DNA of 64,000 nt from VAXT01 sp038040395. GTDB lineage: Bacteria > Actinomycetota > Thermoleophilia > Gaiellales > Gaiellaceae. A program made the position numbers and the translations under genes. The stretch is taken from contig JBBPIJ010000011.1 of NCBI GenBank assembly GCA_038040395.1, positions 1 through 64,000 on the forward strand, read 5' to 3'. The notes below the pieces were generated by a model. That model was not told where the DNA came from. It saw only the letters and a program-made list of their open reading frames with translations, and searched no databases. Below, one piece after another: positions 14,296-22,744 of this stretch (positions within the stretch are counted from its first letter, which is position 1; the number at the start of each line of letters is the position of its first letter).

Positions 14296-14322
14296 CTACG
14301 GCGTGACGCGGATTTGAGCCAT
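14296..14322 (-). other. Possible 8-codon leader ORF before the GNAT gene
   Basis: On the minus strand ATG (14322) to TAG (14296) encodes MAQIRVTP and has a strong GGAGGTG just upstream (about 14329-14335). It ends 27 bases before the GNAT start. It could be an upstream leader peptide or the remnant start of a lost gene. Confidence 0.35.
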
Positions 14323-14413
14323 GTGCACCACCTCCAGGCGCGGTCGACTGCGCCATGCGGGGACGCCCAATCCTATCTCTGATCGCGGCGCGGACCATGC
14401 CGCGGCCGAGCGA

Positions 14414-15385
14414 CTAGCCGGAACCGCGGCTGACGATCAGGTTGACGCGCGCGCCTCGCGCAAGCCTTCGGCCGGCTCGCGGCGTCTGGCTCAGCACCTT
14501 GTTTCGCGCCCGCGCCGAACGCCTGTAGCGAACGCTGCCGACGGAGCAATGCCTTGCGCGGATCGCGCGGCGGGCCCGGATCAGCGTCAGACCGATGACC
14601 CGAGGCACGCGGCAGCGAGTGGGCGGCGGGACGCCGACTGCAACGACGAACGAGCCCTTCATGGCCGCGTGCACATCGCAGTTGAACCTGTAGGTGCCCG
14701 CGACGAAGGTCACCGTCCAGATGGGGTGCTCGATCTCCTCGACCGAGGTCTTCTTGTTCACACCCGGTCCCGTCAGATGGAAATCGTGCGAGGTCGACAG
14801 GTCGTGCACCTGGATCGTGTAGGTGCCGGGAGGGATACGGCTCAGCGGGCGCCCATCGGAGTAGAAGACGCCAATCCTCTGGTCCGGCCCGACGGTGAAG
14901 ATGAAATCCGGCACTGTCGGAGGAGCGGGTGGCGGAGGCGGTGCCGGTGGCGCGCCTGGTGGCGGGGGCGGCGGTGGGGGCGGAGGCACCCCGGGGTGGG
15001 CGGTGATCAAGCCCCGCATGACGTCGGGGTTCGGGTCCGACTTCCATTCGTAGTCGCCGTTCACCGTCTCCGTTGCTTCGAACTCCACCGTCCAGCACTC
15101 GACTCCCTGGCCGGCAATGTCAGTGCTGTGGCTCCAGTTGTGCCAGGTGATGTCGCTCAGGTGGAAGTTCTGCTCGCTCGAGAGATCCGTGATCTCGACG
15201 TCGACGACGCCCTCGGTGATGTGCTCTGCGTTACGGCCCTCGGCGCCCGGGGGGTAACGGAACCAGGCCTCGAAGTCGTCCACGTAGCCGTAGAAGGTGG
15301 GAGCGGCGCACGGAGCCTGGGTTTCGGGTGCGCTCGCGCTGGCCGGCAGCGCGATGAGGAGTGCAGCCAGCGCAAGGGCCGGCAC
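14414..15385 (-). CDS. Secreted cupredoxin-like protein with PASTA domain
   Basis: 323 residues from GTG 15385. The frame stays open a few codons upstream, so the signal peptide (ALALAALLIALPASASA) may start slightly earlier. Order: cupredoxin-like domain 1 (about 28-125), a proline tract (132-158), cupredoxin-like domain 2 (160-255) with HDFHLTGPG and FNCDVHAAMKGSF giving His, Cys, His and Met copper-ligand positions, then a basic PASTA-like domain (260-320, VPRVIGLTLIRARRAIRARH). It probably acts on the outside surface. PASTA usually binds cell wall; the pairing with cupredoxin folds is uncommon. Confidence 0.75.
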   Translation of the reverse strand: MPALALAALLIALPASASAPETQAPCAAPTFYGYVDDFEAWFRYPPGAEGRNAEHITEGVVDVEITDLSSEQNFHLSDITWHNWSHSTDIAGQGVECWTVEFEATETVNGDYEWKSDPNPDVMRGLITAHPGVPPPPPPPPPPGAPPAPPPPPAPPTVPDFIFTVGPDQRIGVFYSDGRPLSRIPPGTYTIQVHDLSTSHDFHLTGPGVNKKTSVEEIEHPIWTVTFVAGTYRFNCDVHAAMKGSFVVAVGVPPPTRCRVPRVIGLTLIRARRAIRARHCSVGSVRYRRSARARNKVLSQTPRAGRRLARGARVNLIVSRGSG

Positions 15386-15461
15386 GAGCTGAATGACTTG
15401 TGGCGTGCGCAGTTTTAGGCCCCCTTCGACCCCTCAGATTACTCCACGCTACGTCGCTTCT

Positions 15462-15899
15462 CTAGCGCGGAAGGAGCTGAACCGTCACCTGAACCACCCG
15501 GCCGTGGCCGAGCAGGAAGTCGGTCGCACGTGAGCCCGGCATGCCGCTTCCGAGGCGGCAGCGGCGAAAACCGCCCAACGGTGTACAGACGACGGAGGGG
15601 TACGCCCTGCGGACGCTTGCCTCGGGGGACGCGACCCCGATGCCTGACGCGGTGTGCTCGTTCGAGCGCGTGGTCGTTACCTCCACGACCCGGCCGAGGC
15701 GGAAGCCGACCCAGACGCGCGGATAGTAGAAGCGGCCTCCCCCGGTTCCGACCGGCGCTCCGAGACGCGCCCGCACCTGGGTTTTTGTCATCCCGAGGAC
15801 GACTCGGGACATCCCGTACTGGGGCCGAATCGTTGCAGCGGCCGAATTGGCGGCGAGGAGTGTGACCCCCGCCGCTGAGATCGCGAGGAGGCGGCGCAT
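15462..15899 (-). CDS. Secreted SmpA/OmlA-like hypothetical protein
   Basis: 145 residues. An N-terminal signal peptide (MRRLLAISAAGVTLLAANSA) is followed by GMSRVVLGMTKTQVRARLGAP, the repeat-like signature of SmpA/OmlA-type domains, then a small beta domain with two cysteines. No lipobox is seen, so it is secreted or membrane-anchored. It is transcribed alone on the minus strand and its role is unknown. Confidence 0.7.
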   Translation of the reverse strand: MRRLLAISAAGVTLLAANSAAATIRPQYGMSRVVLGMTKTQVRARLGAPVGTGGGRFYYPRVWVGFRLGRVVEVTTTRSNEHTASGIGVASPEASVRRAYPSVVCTPLGGFRRCRLGSGMPGSRATDFLLGHGRVVQVTVQLLPR

Positions 15900-15908
15900 G
15901 TGCCTAGC

Positions 15909-16157
15909 TCAATCGGATGTTTCGGCCTCGCCCTCGACCCCCGACTGGGGCATCTCGAGCAAGTGAGCCGCGACATCAGGGTGACTGGCCTGCCAGGCCT
16001 TCAGATACAGGTCGACCTCGAGGCGCGCCTGGTCGTCGGCCGCGTCCGGGACCTCGACGATGACGGCTCCGTCGCCATCAGCGCGGGCATCGCAGTCAGC
16101 GCGCCGGAGGAATTCGAGCAGCTCCTCGCGGGCATCTGGGTGAACCTCAATCCGCAT
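15909..16157 (-). CDS. Small conserved hypothetical protein
   Basis: 82 residues. Start ATG 16157 is preceded by GAGGGGAAC. MRIEVHPDAREELLEFLRRA, later ADDQARLEVDLYLKAWQASH, is acidic and probably alpha/beta. It lies divergently 97 bases from the acyl-CoA carboxylase beta gene, so the two may share a control region. No function is assigned. Confidence 0.6.
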   Translation of the reverse strand: MRIEVHPDAREELLEFLRRADCDARADGDGAVIVEVPDAADDQARLEVDLYLKAWQASHPDVAAHLLEMPQSGVEGEAETSD

Positions 16158-16254
16158 GTTCCCCTCTGTCTCACTCTGGGTGATTTCGGGCCACTTGTCG
16201 AGTTCCTCGGAATTGCAGGGAAGACCGACCTCCGCAGCCGCTACGCTCACCCCG

Positions 16255-17814
16255 ATGAGCGTGCTGAGCTCCCACGTCGAGCGCGAATCGGACGTTTTTG
16301 CGGCCCGCAGCGAGCACATGACCGCGCTCGTCGCCGAGCTCCGGGAGCGAACCGCCCAGGTTGCCCGTGGCGGCGGCGACAAGTCGATCGAGCGCCACCG
16401 CTCGCGCGGCAAGCTGCCGGCCCGAGAGCGGGTCGACCGCCTCCTCGACCCGGGTAGCGCCTTTCTCGAGCTGGGCGCCCTTGCGGCCTGGGAGCTGTAC
16501 GACAGCCAGGCGCCCTCTGCCGGAATCGTGACCGGGATCGGGGTCGTCGAGGGACAGGAGTGCGTGATCGTCGCCAACGACGCGACCGTAAAAGGCGGCA
16601 CCTACTTTCCGCTGACCGTCAAGAAGCATCTGCGCGCGCAGGAGGTGGCCGAGCAGAACCACCTGCCGTGCATCTACCTCGTCGACTCGGGCGGCGCCTT
16701 CCTACCCCTCCAGGACGAGGTCTTCCCCGACCGCGACCACTTCGGGCGCATCTTCTTCAATCAGGCCCGGATGTCCGCCAAGGGGATCCCGCAGATCGCG
16801 GCCGTGATGGGCTCCTGCACCGCCGGCGGCGCGTACGTCCCGGCGATGAGCGACGAGACGATCATCGTCAAGGGCACGGGCACGATCTTCATCGGCGGCC
16901 CGCCTCTCGTGAAGGCGGCAACCGGGCAGGACGTGACCGCGGAGGAGCTGGGCGGCGCCGACGTGCACACGCGCCAGTCCGGGGTGGCCGACCACTACGC
17001 GACGAGCGACGAACATGCGCTCGCCCTCGTCCGCTCGGTCGTCCGCAACCTCCACCTGCGCAAGGAGGCGCCCTGGGACATCGCCGAGCCGGAGGAGCCG
17101 ACGGTCGACCCCGCCGATCTCTACGGGCTCATCCCGGAGGACTACCGGCAGGCCTTCGACGCGCGCGAGGTGATCGCCCGGATCGTCGACGGCAGCCGTT
17201 TCCACGAGTTCAAGGCGCTCTACGGGGAGACGCTCGTCTGCGGCTTCGCGCGGATCGAGGGCCATCCGGTCGCGATTCTTGCCAACAACGGCGTCCTCTT
17301 CGCCGAGTCGGCCCAGAAGGGCGCTCACTTCATCGAGCTCGCATGCGAGCGCAAGGTTCCGCTCGTGTTCCTCCAGAACATCACCGGGTTCATGGTCGGC
17401 ACCGAATACGAGGCGGGCGGGATTGCTCGCGACGGAGCGAAGCTCGTGATGGCCGTCGCCTGCGCAGAGGTGCCGAAGTTCACGGTCGTGATCGGAGGCT
17501 CGTTCGGCGCCGGCAACTACGGCATGGCGGGTCGTGCCTACTCGCCGCGGCAGCTTTGGATGTGGCCGAACGCGCGCATCTCGGTGATGGGCGGCGAGCA
17601 GGCGGCGACCGTGTTGACGATGGTCGGCGACGCCGATCCGGATGAGATCCGCGCGAAATACGAGCGCGAGGGCAATCCCTACTACTCGACTGCGCGGCTC
17701 TGGGACGACGGGATCATCGATCCGCTCGACACGCGCCGGGTGCTCGCGCTCGGGATCTCGGCCGCGCTGAACGCACCGATTCCCGAGACGAAGTTCGGCA
17801 TCTTCCGGATGTAG
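16255..17814 (+). CDS. Acyl-CoA carboxylase beta subunit, methylcrotonyl-CoA type
   Basis: 519 residues from ATG 16255. A carboxyltransferase with both halves: N-terminal ARERVDRLLDPGSAFLELG, central MGSCTAGGAYVPAMSDE and GTIFIGGPPLVKAATGQ, C-terminal NITGFMVGTEYEAGGIA and GGSFGAGNYGMAGRAYSPR. The GGPPLVKAATGE/Q stretch and the NITGFMVG motif fit 3-methylcrotonyl-CoA carboxylase beta (LiuB/MccB) better than propionyl- or acetyl-CoA carboxylases. It would transfer carboxyl from biotin to methylcrotonyl-CoA in leucine breakdown; the biotin subunit is at 23479. The cupin gene follows directly with no gap. Confidence 0.9.
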   Translation: MSVLSSHVERESDVFAARSEHMTALVAELRERTAQVARGGGDKSIERHRSRGKLPARERVDRLLDPGSAFLELGALAAWELYDSQAPSAGIVTGIGVVEGQECVIVANDATVKGGTYFPLTVKKHLRAQEVAEQNHLPCIYLVDSGGAFLPLQDEVFPDRDHFGRIFFNQARMSAKGIPQIAAVMGSCTAGGAYVPAMSDETIIVKGTGTIFIGGPPLVKAATGQDVTAEELGGADVHTRQSGVADHYATSDEHALALVRSVVRNLHLRKEAPWDIAEPEEPTVDPADLYGLIPEDYRQAFDAREVIARIVDGSRFHEFKALYGETLVCGFARIEGHPVAILANNGVLFAESAQKGAHFIELACERKVPLVFLQNITGFMVGTEYEAGGIARDGAKLVMAVACAEVPKFTVVIGGSFGAGNYGMAGRAYSPRQLWMWPNARISVMGGEQAATVLTMVGDADPDEIRAKYEREGNPYYSTARLWDDGIIDPLDTRRVLALGISAALNAPIPETKFGIFRM

Positions 17815-18162
17815 ATGGCGCGCTACGACGTCGTCCACTTCGACGAGCTCGAGGGCACGGTCAAGAAGGTGCGCAAGGCGCTCGGCGTAACCGCGTTCGG
17901 GGTCAACTACTTCGATCTCCCGCCGCTGGCCGAGGGCCTCGAGCACAACGAGACGCAGACGAACCAGGAAGAGGTCTACGTCTACGTCAAGGGCTCCGGG
18001 CGGCTCCGGATCCGTGGCGAGGAGATCGAGGTGCGCGCGGGCATGGCGGTTCGAGTGGATCCCGAGGTCACACGCCAACCGATCGCGGGCGAGAGCGGGC
18101 TCTCGTGGGTCGCAATCGGAGCGCCGAAGGACGGGACGTACGAACCGCCTTCCTGGGGCTGA
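17815..18162 (+). CDS. Cupin-domain protein
   Basis: 115 residues, ATG immediately after the carboxylase stop. Cupin motif 1 is visible as HNETQTNQEEVYVYVKGSGR, with H and E ligand positions, and motif 2 as VRVDPEVTRQPIAGESG, where the usual histidine is replaced. Single-domain cupins like this are mostly of unknown role. The tight spacing suggests co-translation with the carboxylase and with the monooxygenase-like gene at 18164. Confidence 0.8.
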   Translation: MARYDVVHFDELEGTVKKVRKALGVTAFGVNYFDLPPLAEGLEHNETQTNQEEVYVYVKGSGRLRIRGEEIEVRAGMAVRVDPEVTRQPIAGESGLSWVAIGAPKDGTYEPPSWG

Positions 18163-18163
18163 C

Positions 18164-18493
18164 GTGCTGCTTCGGCTCGTCCTCTGGAATCTCGCCGACT
18201 CGAAGACGACGATCGCCGAGCTGCGCCGCTACCTGCGCGACGAGTCGGTCGACGCGTTCGAGGAGGTGCCAGGCCTGCGCTTCAAGGCATGGATCTCGGA
18301 AGAGGTGACCGAGCGCTGGGGCGCCGTCTATCTGTGGGAATCGCGCGAGGCGGCCGACCAGAAGCTGCCGAGCCGGGTGCGCGAGCTGATCGGGAAGGAG
18401 CCCGACGTTGCCGAAGAGTTCGATGTCGAGGCGACAATCGAGGGCCGCTTCGCGCTCGAAGAGCTCTCGCGCCGCGGCCTGGCCTTCGAATAG
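18164..18493 (+). CDS. YdhR-like ABM/monooxygenase-family protein
   Basis: 109 residues from GTG 18164, one base after the cupin stop. LLRLVLWNLADSKTTIAELR, then VPGLRFKAWISEEVTERWGA and VYLWESREAADQKL, follows the YdhR dimeric alpha/beta-barrel pattern (GL.xKxW...gGxYlwes). Family members are putative monooxygenases or ligand-binding proteins. A partial duplicate of its 3' end lies 100 bases downstream. Confidence 0.7.
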   Translation: MLLRLVLWNLADSKTTIAELRRYLRDESVDAFEEVPGLRFKAWISEEVTERWGAVYLWESREAADQKLPSRVRELIGKEPDVAEEFDVEATIEGRFALEELSRRGLAFE

Positions 18494-18531
18494 CACTTTC
18501 GGCACAGAGCCGGCACCCACCCGTGCGGAGT

Positions 18532-18555
18532 TCCCCGATACGATCGAATCGGGGA
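18532..18555. terminator. Hairpin after the carboxylase-cupin-YdhR genes
   Basis: TCCCCGAT (18532-18539) pairs with ATCGGGGA (18548-18555) around an eight-base loop. There is no T run; GGAGG follows, so it may be a weak terminator or only a structured spacer. Confidence 0.4.
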
Positions 18556-18593
18556 GGAGGTCATGGGTTCCTGGGGAGCCGCTCGCCGTCAGG

Positions 18594-18643
18594 GAGTTCG
18601 ACGTCGAGGCGAGGAGCCGAGGGGGCCTGGCCTTCGAATATCG
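18594..18643 (+). pseudogene. Remnant duplicate of the 3' end of the 18164 gene
   Basis: GAGTTCGACGTCGAGGCGA (18595-18613) and GGCCTGGCCTTCGAATA (18626-18642) repeat, in order, segments found at about 18416-18434 and 18477-18493 of the upstream gene, with about 30 bases of the interval missing. The copy has no start and no frame of its own. It appears to be the scar of a tandem duplication. Confidence 0.55.
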
Positions 18644-18650
18644 CCCCAGC

Positions 18651-19862
18651 TCACCGTACTCGCAGCAAACGGTTCCGCCAGCGCCAGTAGCGCGCCGTCA
18701 ATCGCCACGCGCGTGTCGCATGGATCTTCTCGAGATCCGCCTGCAGGGTGACCGCCCAGTCGGCAGCTCGTTCGAGGATGTCGGCGCGTTCTCTCTGGGC
18801 CTTCGCCTCGGCTGCCGATGCATCGAGAGCCTGCTCGGCGACGAGGAGACGTTCGTGCAACGAGGCTTGCGCATGCTGGGCCTCGCGGGCGAATCGTTCC
18901 CAGGACCACTGGAGCGCCGTCAGCCGCGCGAGCTCACCCAGCGGGACCGACGGCCGCACTTTCGGCGGGTCGACAAGGGCGGACAGGAGCTCGATGACGT
19001 GATCGCGGGAGTCGTGATGCTGGATGACGAGGTCACGATTGATCGCGCCCATGCGCGGGTCGTAGTCGGCCAGGTCGCGCTCCATCTCCTCGACTCCGAT
19101 CACGCGGTCAGTCGCCTGGCCGGCGAAGTGGTCTGCCTCCATCGCGGCATAGGTATCGGGCGTCACCCAGCCGTCACCGCCGAACGTGTCGTAGACGTAA
19201 GCGGCACGCCCGCACGCCATCGCGTCGAGCGCTGCACGGCTCTTCCCGACGACGATGTCGGCGCTCTCGAGCGCCGCGGCGATGTCGTAGCGTTGCTGCG
19301 ATGCACCGATCTGACTGACCTCGATCCCTCGCCGCTCCCATGCCTCGCGGACGACGTGAATGCGGTCGGGATAGTTTCCGAGGATGACGGCGCGTCGAGG
19401 CTGAGTGCGGATCGTCCCCACGGGCGCCAGGCGATGGATGTCCACCGGAATGCGGAGCCGTGCCAGCGGAGGCTTGACCGCACAGGCACGCGCAAGCCGC
19501 GCGTAACGCTCCCCCAGGACGACGACGAGGTCCACGATCCCCTCGACTTGCGGCGGCGACTGAAAGTCGAAGACGTCGCCGCAGATCCGAAAGACGCTGA
19601 TTGCCCCCGGATACCGCTCGGCGAGGTCGTAGACGACGAAACAGTCCTGTGCGAGCACGACATCGCACTCGACCGGAAGCTCGTCGAGCGCGTCGACCAC
19701 ATCGATGCCTCGCTCTCGCGCGTGCTCGGCGAACGGCCCGAGCTCGGGCGAGTAGATGACGACCTCGTGCCCGAGCCGAAGCAGCTCGGCGCCCACGGTC
19801 ACGAGATGCACCTCGGTGCCCCCGGCGAGGTTCAGCAAGCGGTTCGCCAGGACGAAGCGCAC
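18651..19862 (-). CDS. Glycosyltransferase (GT4-like) with coiled-coil tail
   Basis: 403 residues from GTG 19862 (VRFVLANRLLNLAGGTEVHL), the point where GT-B similarity begins. The N-terminal Rossmann part has GGTEVHLVTVGAELLRLGHE. The C-terminal part has DIVVGKSRAALDAMACGRAA and a conserved-looking YVYDTFGGDGWVTPDTY. Residues about 325-400 form a charged coiled coil ending in TRAWRLTARYWRWRN, a tail common in actinobacterial surface glycan enzymes. Divergent from the epimerase gene, with which it probably makes a surface polysaccharide or glycolipid. Confidence 0.8.
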   Translation of the reverse strand: MRFVLANRLLNLAGGTEVHLVTVGAELLRLGHEVVIYSPELGPFAEHARERGIDVVDALDELPVECDVVLAQDCFVVYDLAERYPGAISVFRICGDVFDFQSPPQVEGIVDLVVVLGERYARLARACAVKPPLARLRIPVDIHRLAPVGTIRTQPRRAVILGNYPDRIHVVREAWERRGIEVSQIGASQQRYDIAAALESADIVVGKSRAALDAMACGRAAYVYDTFGGDGWVTPDTYAAMEADHFAGQATDRVIGVEEMERDLADYDPRMGAINRDLVIQHHDSRDHVIELLSALVDPPKVRPSVPLGELARLTALQWSWERFAREAQHAQASLHERLLVAEQALDASAAEAKAQRERADILERAADWAVTLQADLEKIHATRAWRLTARYWRWRNRLLRVR

Positions 19863-19884
19863 ATGAGTATCGTAGGCGGGCCGA

Positions 19885-20859
19885 GTGGGACGACTGGTCG
19901 AGCTGCGAGCCAAGGAAGTGGTCCTCACCGGTGGGGCCGGGTTCATCGGTTCGCATTTATGCGACGCGCTGATCGATCGCGACAACACGGTGGCCTGCAT
20001 CGACAACCTCGTCGGGACCGCCGGATCGACGCGCAACGTGGAGCACGTGCTCGATCATCCGCGCTTCCGGCTCGTCACCGAGAATGTCTTCGACTGGGCT
20101 GAGCGCACAGACCTGGCCGGCGTCGACTGCGTCTTCCATCTCGCCGCGTCGAAGAACTCGGTCGCTCTCAGGGACCCCGAGAACGATCTGACCGTCAACG
20201 CGCTCGGCACCCTGCGTCTCCTGCTTCGTGCAGCCCGCGACGGCGTGTCGAAGTTCGTCTACGCGTCGACCGGCTCGGTGTTCGGCGATACGAGCCGCGA
20301 GCACGTCGAGGACAGCCCGAAGCACCCTGTTTCCGTGTACGGGATCAGCAAGCTGGCCGGAGAGTCCTATTGCCGGGTGATCGGCGAGACGTTCGGCCTC
20401 GATTACACGGTTCTGCGCTACTACCACGTCATCGGGCCGCGGCAGGACGCCTCCGACGACGGAGGTGTCGTTCCGATCTTCGCGCGCCGTGGCCTGGAGG
20501 AACAGCCCCTGAGGATCTACGGCTCAGGCGAGCAGACCCGTTCGTTCACCTCGGTCCGCGACGTCGTGCAGGCGACCATGCTCGCTGCGACGTCGGCCGA
20601 GATGCGGCAGGAGTACTTCAATTGCGCCTCGGGCATCAGCGTGAGCATCGAAGACCTAGCCGACTTCGTGCTTGCCGAGACCGGAAGCGCTCAGGGCATC
20701 GAACATGCTCCGGCGCGCCCTGGCGATATCCAGCACTTCGCCGTCGACAACACGAAGCTGCGCAACCTCGGCGTCGACTTCGACACCGACTGGCGCTCGA
20801 TCGTGCGCGAGGTGATCGCCTCGCTCGACCCGGCAGCGGCGCCGCTCAGCAAGACCTGA
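19885..20859 (+). CDS. NAD-dependent sugar epimerase/dehydratase (SDR)
   Basis: 324 residues. Rossmann motif LTGGAGFIGSHLCDALIDRD, HLAASKNSVAL after strand 4, active-site YASTGSVFGD and VYGISKLAGESY (Tyr-x3-Lys), and C-terminal GEQTRSFTSVRDVV make it an extended SDR of the UDP-glucose 4-epimerase type. The exact sugar is not evident. GTG 19885 is the chosen start, but the Rossmann strand begins only eleven residues later, so other starts are possible. Divergent neighbour is a glycosyltransferase. Confidence 0.88.
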   Translation: MGRLVELRAKEVVLTGGAGFIGSHLCDALIDRDNTVACIDNLVGTAGSTRNVEHVLDHPRFRLVTENVFDWAERTDLAGVDCVFHLAASKNSVALRDPENDLTVNALGTLRLLLRAARDGVSKFVYASTGSVFGDTSREHVEDSPKHPVSVYGISKLAGESYCRVIGETFGLDYTVLRYYHVIGPRQDASDDGGVVPIFARRGLEEQPLRIYGSGEQTRSFTSVRDVVQATMLAATSAEMRQEYFNCASGISVSIEDLADFVLAETGSAQGIEHAPARPGDIQHFAVDNTKLRNLGVDFDTDWRSIVREVIASLDPAAAPLSKT

Positions 20860-20862
20860 TCC

Positions 20863-21903
20863 CTAGAGCACGAGGTCTTCGGGGAAGACCGCTGCGTTCT
20901 CGAACCGGTCGATCCGATACGGGGAGAGGTCGATGGACGGATGGCCCTCGAGGAGCTCCTCGGCGACGGCCTTCCCGACGGCCGGTGACTGCATGAACCC
21001 ATGGCCCGAGAACCCACAGGCCGCGTAGACGCCTTCGCCGACCCACCCGATGATCGGGTGCGCATCCGGCGTCATGTCGTACAGGCCCGCCCACGAGCGC
21101 TCGACCGGAACGCCCGCCGCGGACGGGAATCGATGTGCGACCCGGGCGCGCCAGTCCTCGACGAGCTCCTGATCGACCTCCTCGCGATCGGTCCAGCGTG
21201 GCGAGGCCTCGCTCATGGCGAGCCGGAGCATCTCACCGCGCCTTCGGAAGTGAAAGCCGGTCTCAGCCTCGAGCACCATCGGCAGGTCCTGCGGCAGCGA
21301 GGCCACAGGCCCGACGTCGACGAGCTGCCGGCAGAGCGGCCGGACCGGGAGCGCCGGCCAGAGCTCCGGCGAGAACGCGCCCGCGGCGATCACGAGCACG
21401 TCTCGATCGAGCTCGCGGACATCGGTGCGCTCACGGACGTCTACCCCGAGCTCGGTCGAGCGCTTCACGAGCTCACGGGTGACCGCTTCAGGCTCCGCGA
21501 CGCCGTCCTCCCAGCACACGACCGCGCCGAGGACGTCTTCCGTGTTCAGCCCGCCGACTCGCGAAGCATCGACGCTCTCGACCGGGACGCCGAGCCCGCG
21601 CTGGAGCTCCGCTCGTGACTCGAGCTCCGCAAGCCCCGCTTTCGTCGTAGCGAGGAAGAGGTAGCCAACCGGCTCGAAGAAGGGCGCGCCGAGCGTGGCG
21701 AAGAACCCGATCGACTCCCGCGCGAGACGCACATCGGCCTCGGTCGAGAATTGCTGCCTCACCCCGCCCATCGCCTTTCCGGTCGCTCCGGAGGCGATCT
21801 CACCACGATCTGCCAGAACGACATCGGTGGCGCCGCGCAGAGCGAGGTGGTACGCGATGCTGGCTCCGATCGCGCCGGCGCCGGCTACGACGATTCGAGC
21901 CAT
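20863..21903 (-). CDS. FAD-dependent amine/amino acid oxidoreductase (DAO family)
   Basis: 346 residues. N-terminal dinucleotide fold VVAGAGAIGASIAYHLALRG with the glycine pattern, then ATGKAMGGVRQQFS near the FAD, and C-terminal DMTPDAHPIIGWVGEGVYAA plus CGFSGHGFMQSPAVGKAVAE. This is typical of the DAO family (sarcosine oxidase, D-amino acid dehydrogenases). The start overlaps the end of the upstream DapA-like gene by 19 bases. A hydroxyproline-type degradation pair (FAD dehydrogenase plus DapA-type deaminase) is one reading; the substrate is unknown. Confidence 0.88.
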   Translation of the reverse strand: MARIVVAGAGAIGASIAYHLALRGATDVVLADRGEIASGATGKAMGGVRQQFSTEADVRLARESIGFFATLGAPFFEPVGYLFLATTKAGLAELESRAELQRGLGVPVESVDASRVGGLNTEDVLGAVVCWEDGVAEPEAVTRELVKRSTELGVDVRERTDVRELDRDVLVIAAGAFSPELWPALPVRPLCRQLVDVGPVASLPQDLPMVLEAETGFHFRRRGEMLRLAMSEASPRWTDREEVDQELVEDWRARVAHRFPSAAGVPVERSWAGLYDMTPDAHPIIGWVGEGVYAACGFSGHGFMQSPAVGKAVAEELLEGHPSIDLSPYRIDRFENAAVFPEDLVL

Positions 21904-22721
21904 CGCTCCAGCTCCGCGCGCTCGTCACCGCTGAGCGTGCGAAGCGGGCCACGAACGTCCTCCCGGATCGCCACGCCGCGATGAGCAAGGCAGATCTTCA
22001 GCGCCGCCTGGAACGGAAAGCGCTCGAGCATCGAGCGCACCTCGCCGACGTCGCCCGCACGGTCACGTACGAGCGCTGCGACGAGCTCCGGGAAGGCAGC
22101 CGCCAGTCCCGACACGGCTCCGGTAGCGCCGTGCTCTAAACCTTGCAGAACGAGCGACTCGGCCCCGACGAAGACGTCGAGCCCTTCGATCAAAAACGGC
22201 TCGACCTGGTCGAACGGCTGATTCGAGACCTTGAGCCCGGCCAGGTTGGGGGCGAGCTCGCGCAACTGCTCGATCGCGCCGAGGGGGATCGAGTATCCGC
22301 AGCGGGCACGGAACTCGTAGAGGTAGAACGGCACCGGCCGGCAGGCCTCGGCCGCCGCTGCGAAATGACGGACGAGCGCCTCCTCGTCGAGCGCGTAGTA
22401 CGGCGGGCCGATGACGGCGACCGCATCCGCCCCCTGCTGGGCCGCGTCGGCCGCCAGCGCCACGGTGTCGCCTGTGGTCTGCGCGCCGCAGTGCACGGCC
22501 ACGTCGAACTCCTCGCCGGCCGCTTCGATGAACAGGCCGGCGGCTCGCTTCCGCTCCCCCGGGGACAGGAGGATCCCCTCGCCCGTGGTGCCGAGAGCGA
22601 GGATCCCGTCGAGGCCACCCTGTCTAAGGAACTCGACGTACGGGCCGAAGGCGCCCTCGTCGAGCGCAGCGCCTCCTTCGCGAAGCGGCGTCACCGCAGC
22701 GGCGAGCGTTCCCCTGAGCAC
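21885..22721 (-). CDS. DapA/DHDPS-family lyase
   Basis: 278 residues, GTG start. TIM-barrel aldolase of the DapA family: GTTGEGILLSPGERKRAA at 44-61, Tyr135 in FYLYEF, and Schiff-base Lys164 in LAGLKVSN. Family members include dihydrodipicolinate synthase, N-acetylneuraminate lyase and the deaminase for pyrroline-hydroxycarboxylate. The overlap with an FAD amine oxidase gene argues for a catabolic role rather than lysine synthesis. Divergent from the enoyl-CoA hydratase with only 23 bases between starts. Confidence 0.85.
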   Translation of the reverse strand: MLRGTLAAAVTPLREGGAALDEGAFGPYVEFLRQGGLDGILALGTTGEGILLSPGERKRAAGLFIEAAGEEFDVAVHCGAQTTGDTVALAADAAQQGADAVAVIGPPYYALDEEALVRHFAAAAEACRPVPFYLYEFRARCGYSIPLGAIEQLRELAPNLAGLKVSNQPFDQVEPFLIEGLDVFVGAESLVLQGLEHGATGAVSGLAAAFPELVAALVRDRAGDVGEVRSMLERFPFQAALKICLAHRGVAIREDVRGPLRTLSGDERAELERWLESS

Positions 22722-22744
22722 GCCACGACTCTAAGCTCACGAGC

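Noticed and set aside
14321..15418. 365-codon open frame opposite the cupredoxin-PASTA gene
   Set aside because: Shadow frame with Arg/Asp-rich composition; the minus strand has a signal peptide and recognisable domains.
16702..18078. 458-codon open frame opposite the carboxylase beta gene
   Set aside because: Antisense shadow; the plus strand encodes a fully conserved carboxyltransferase.
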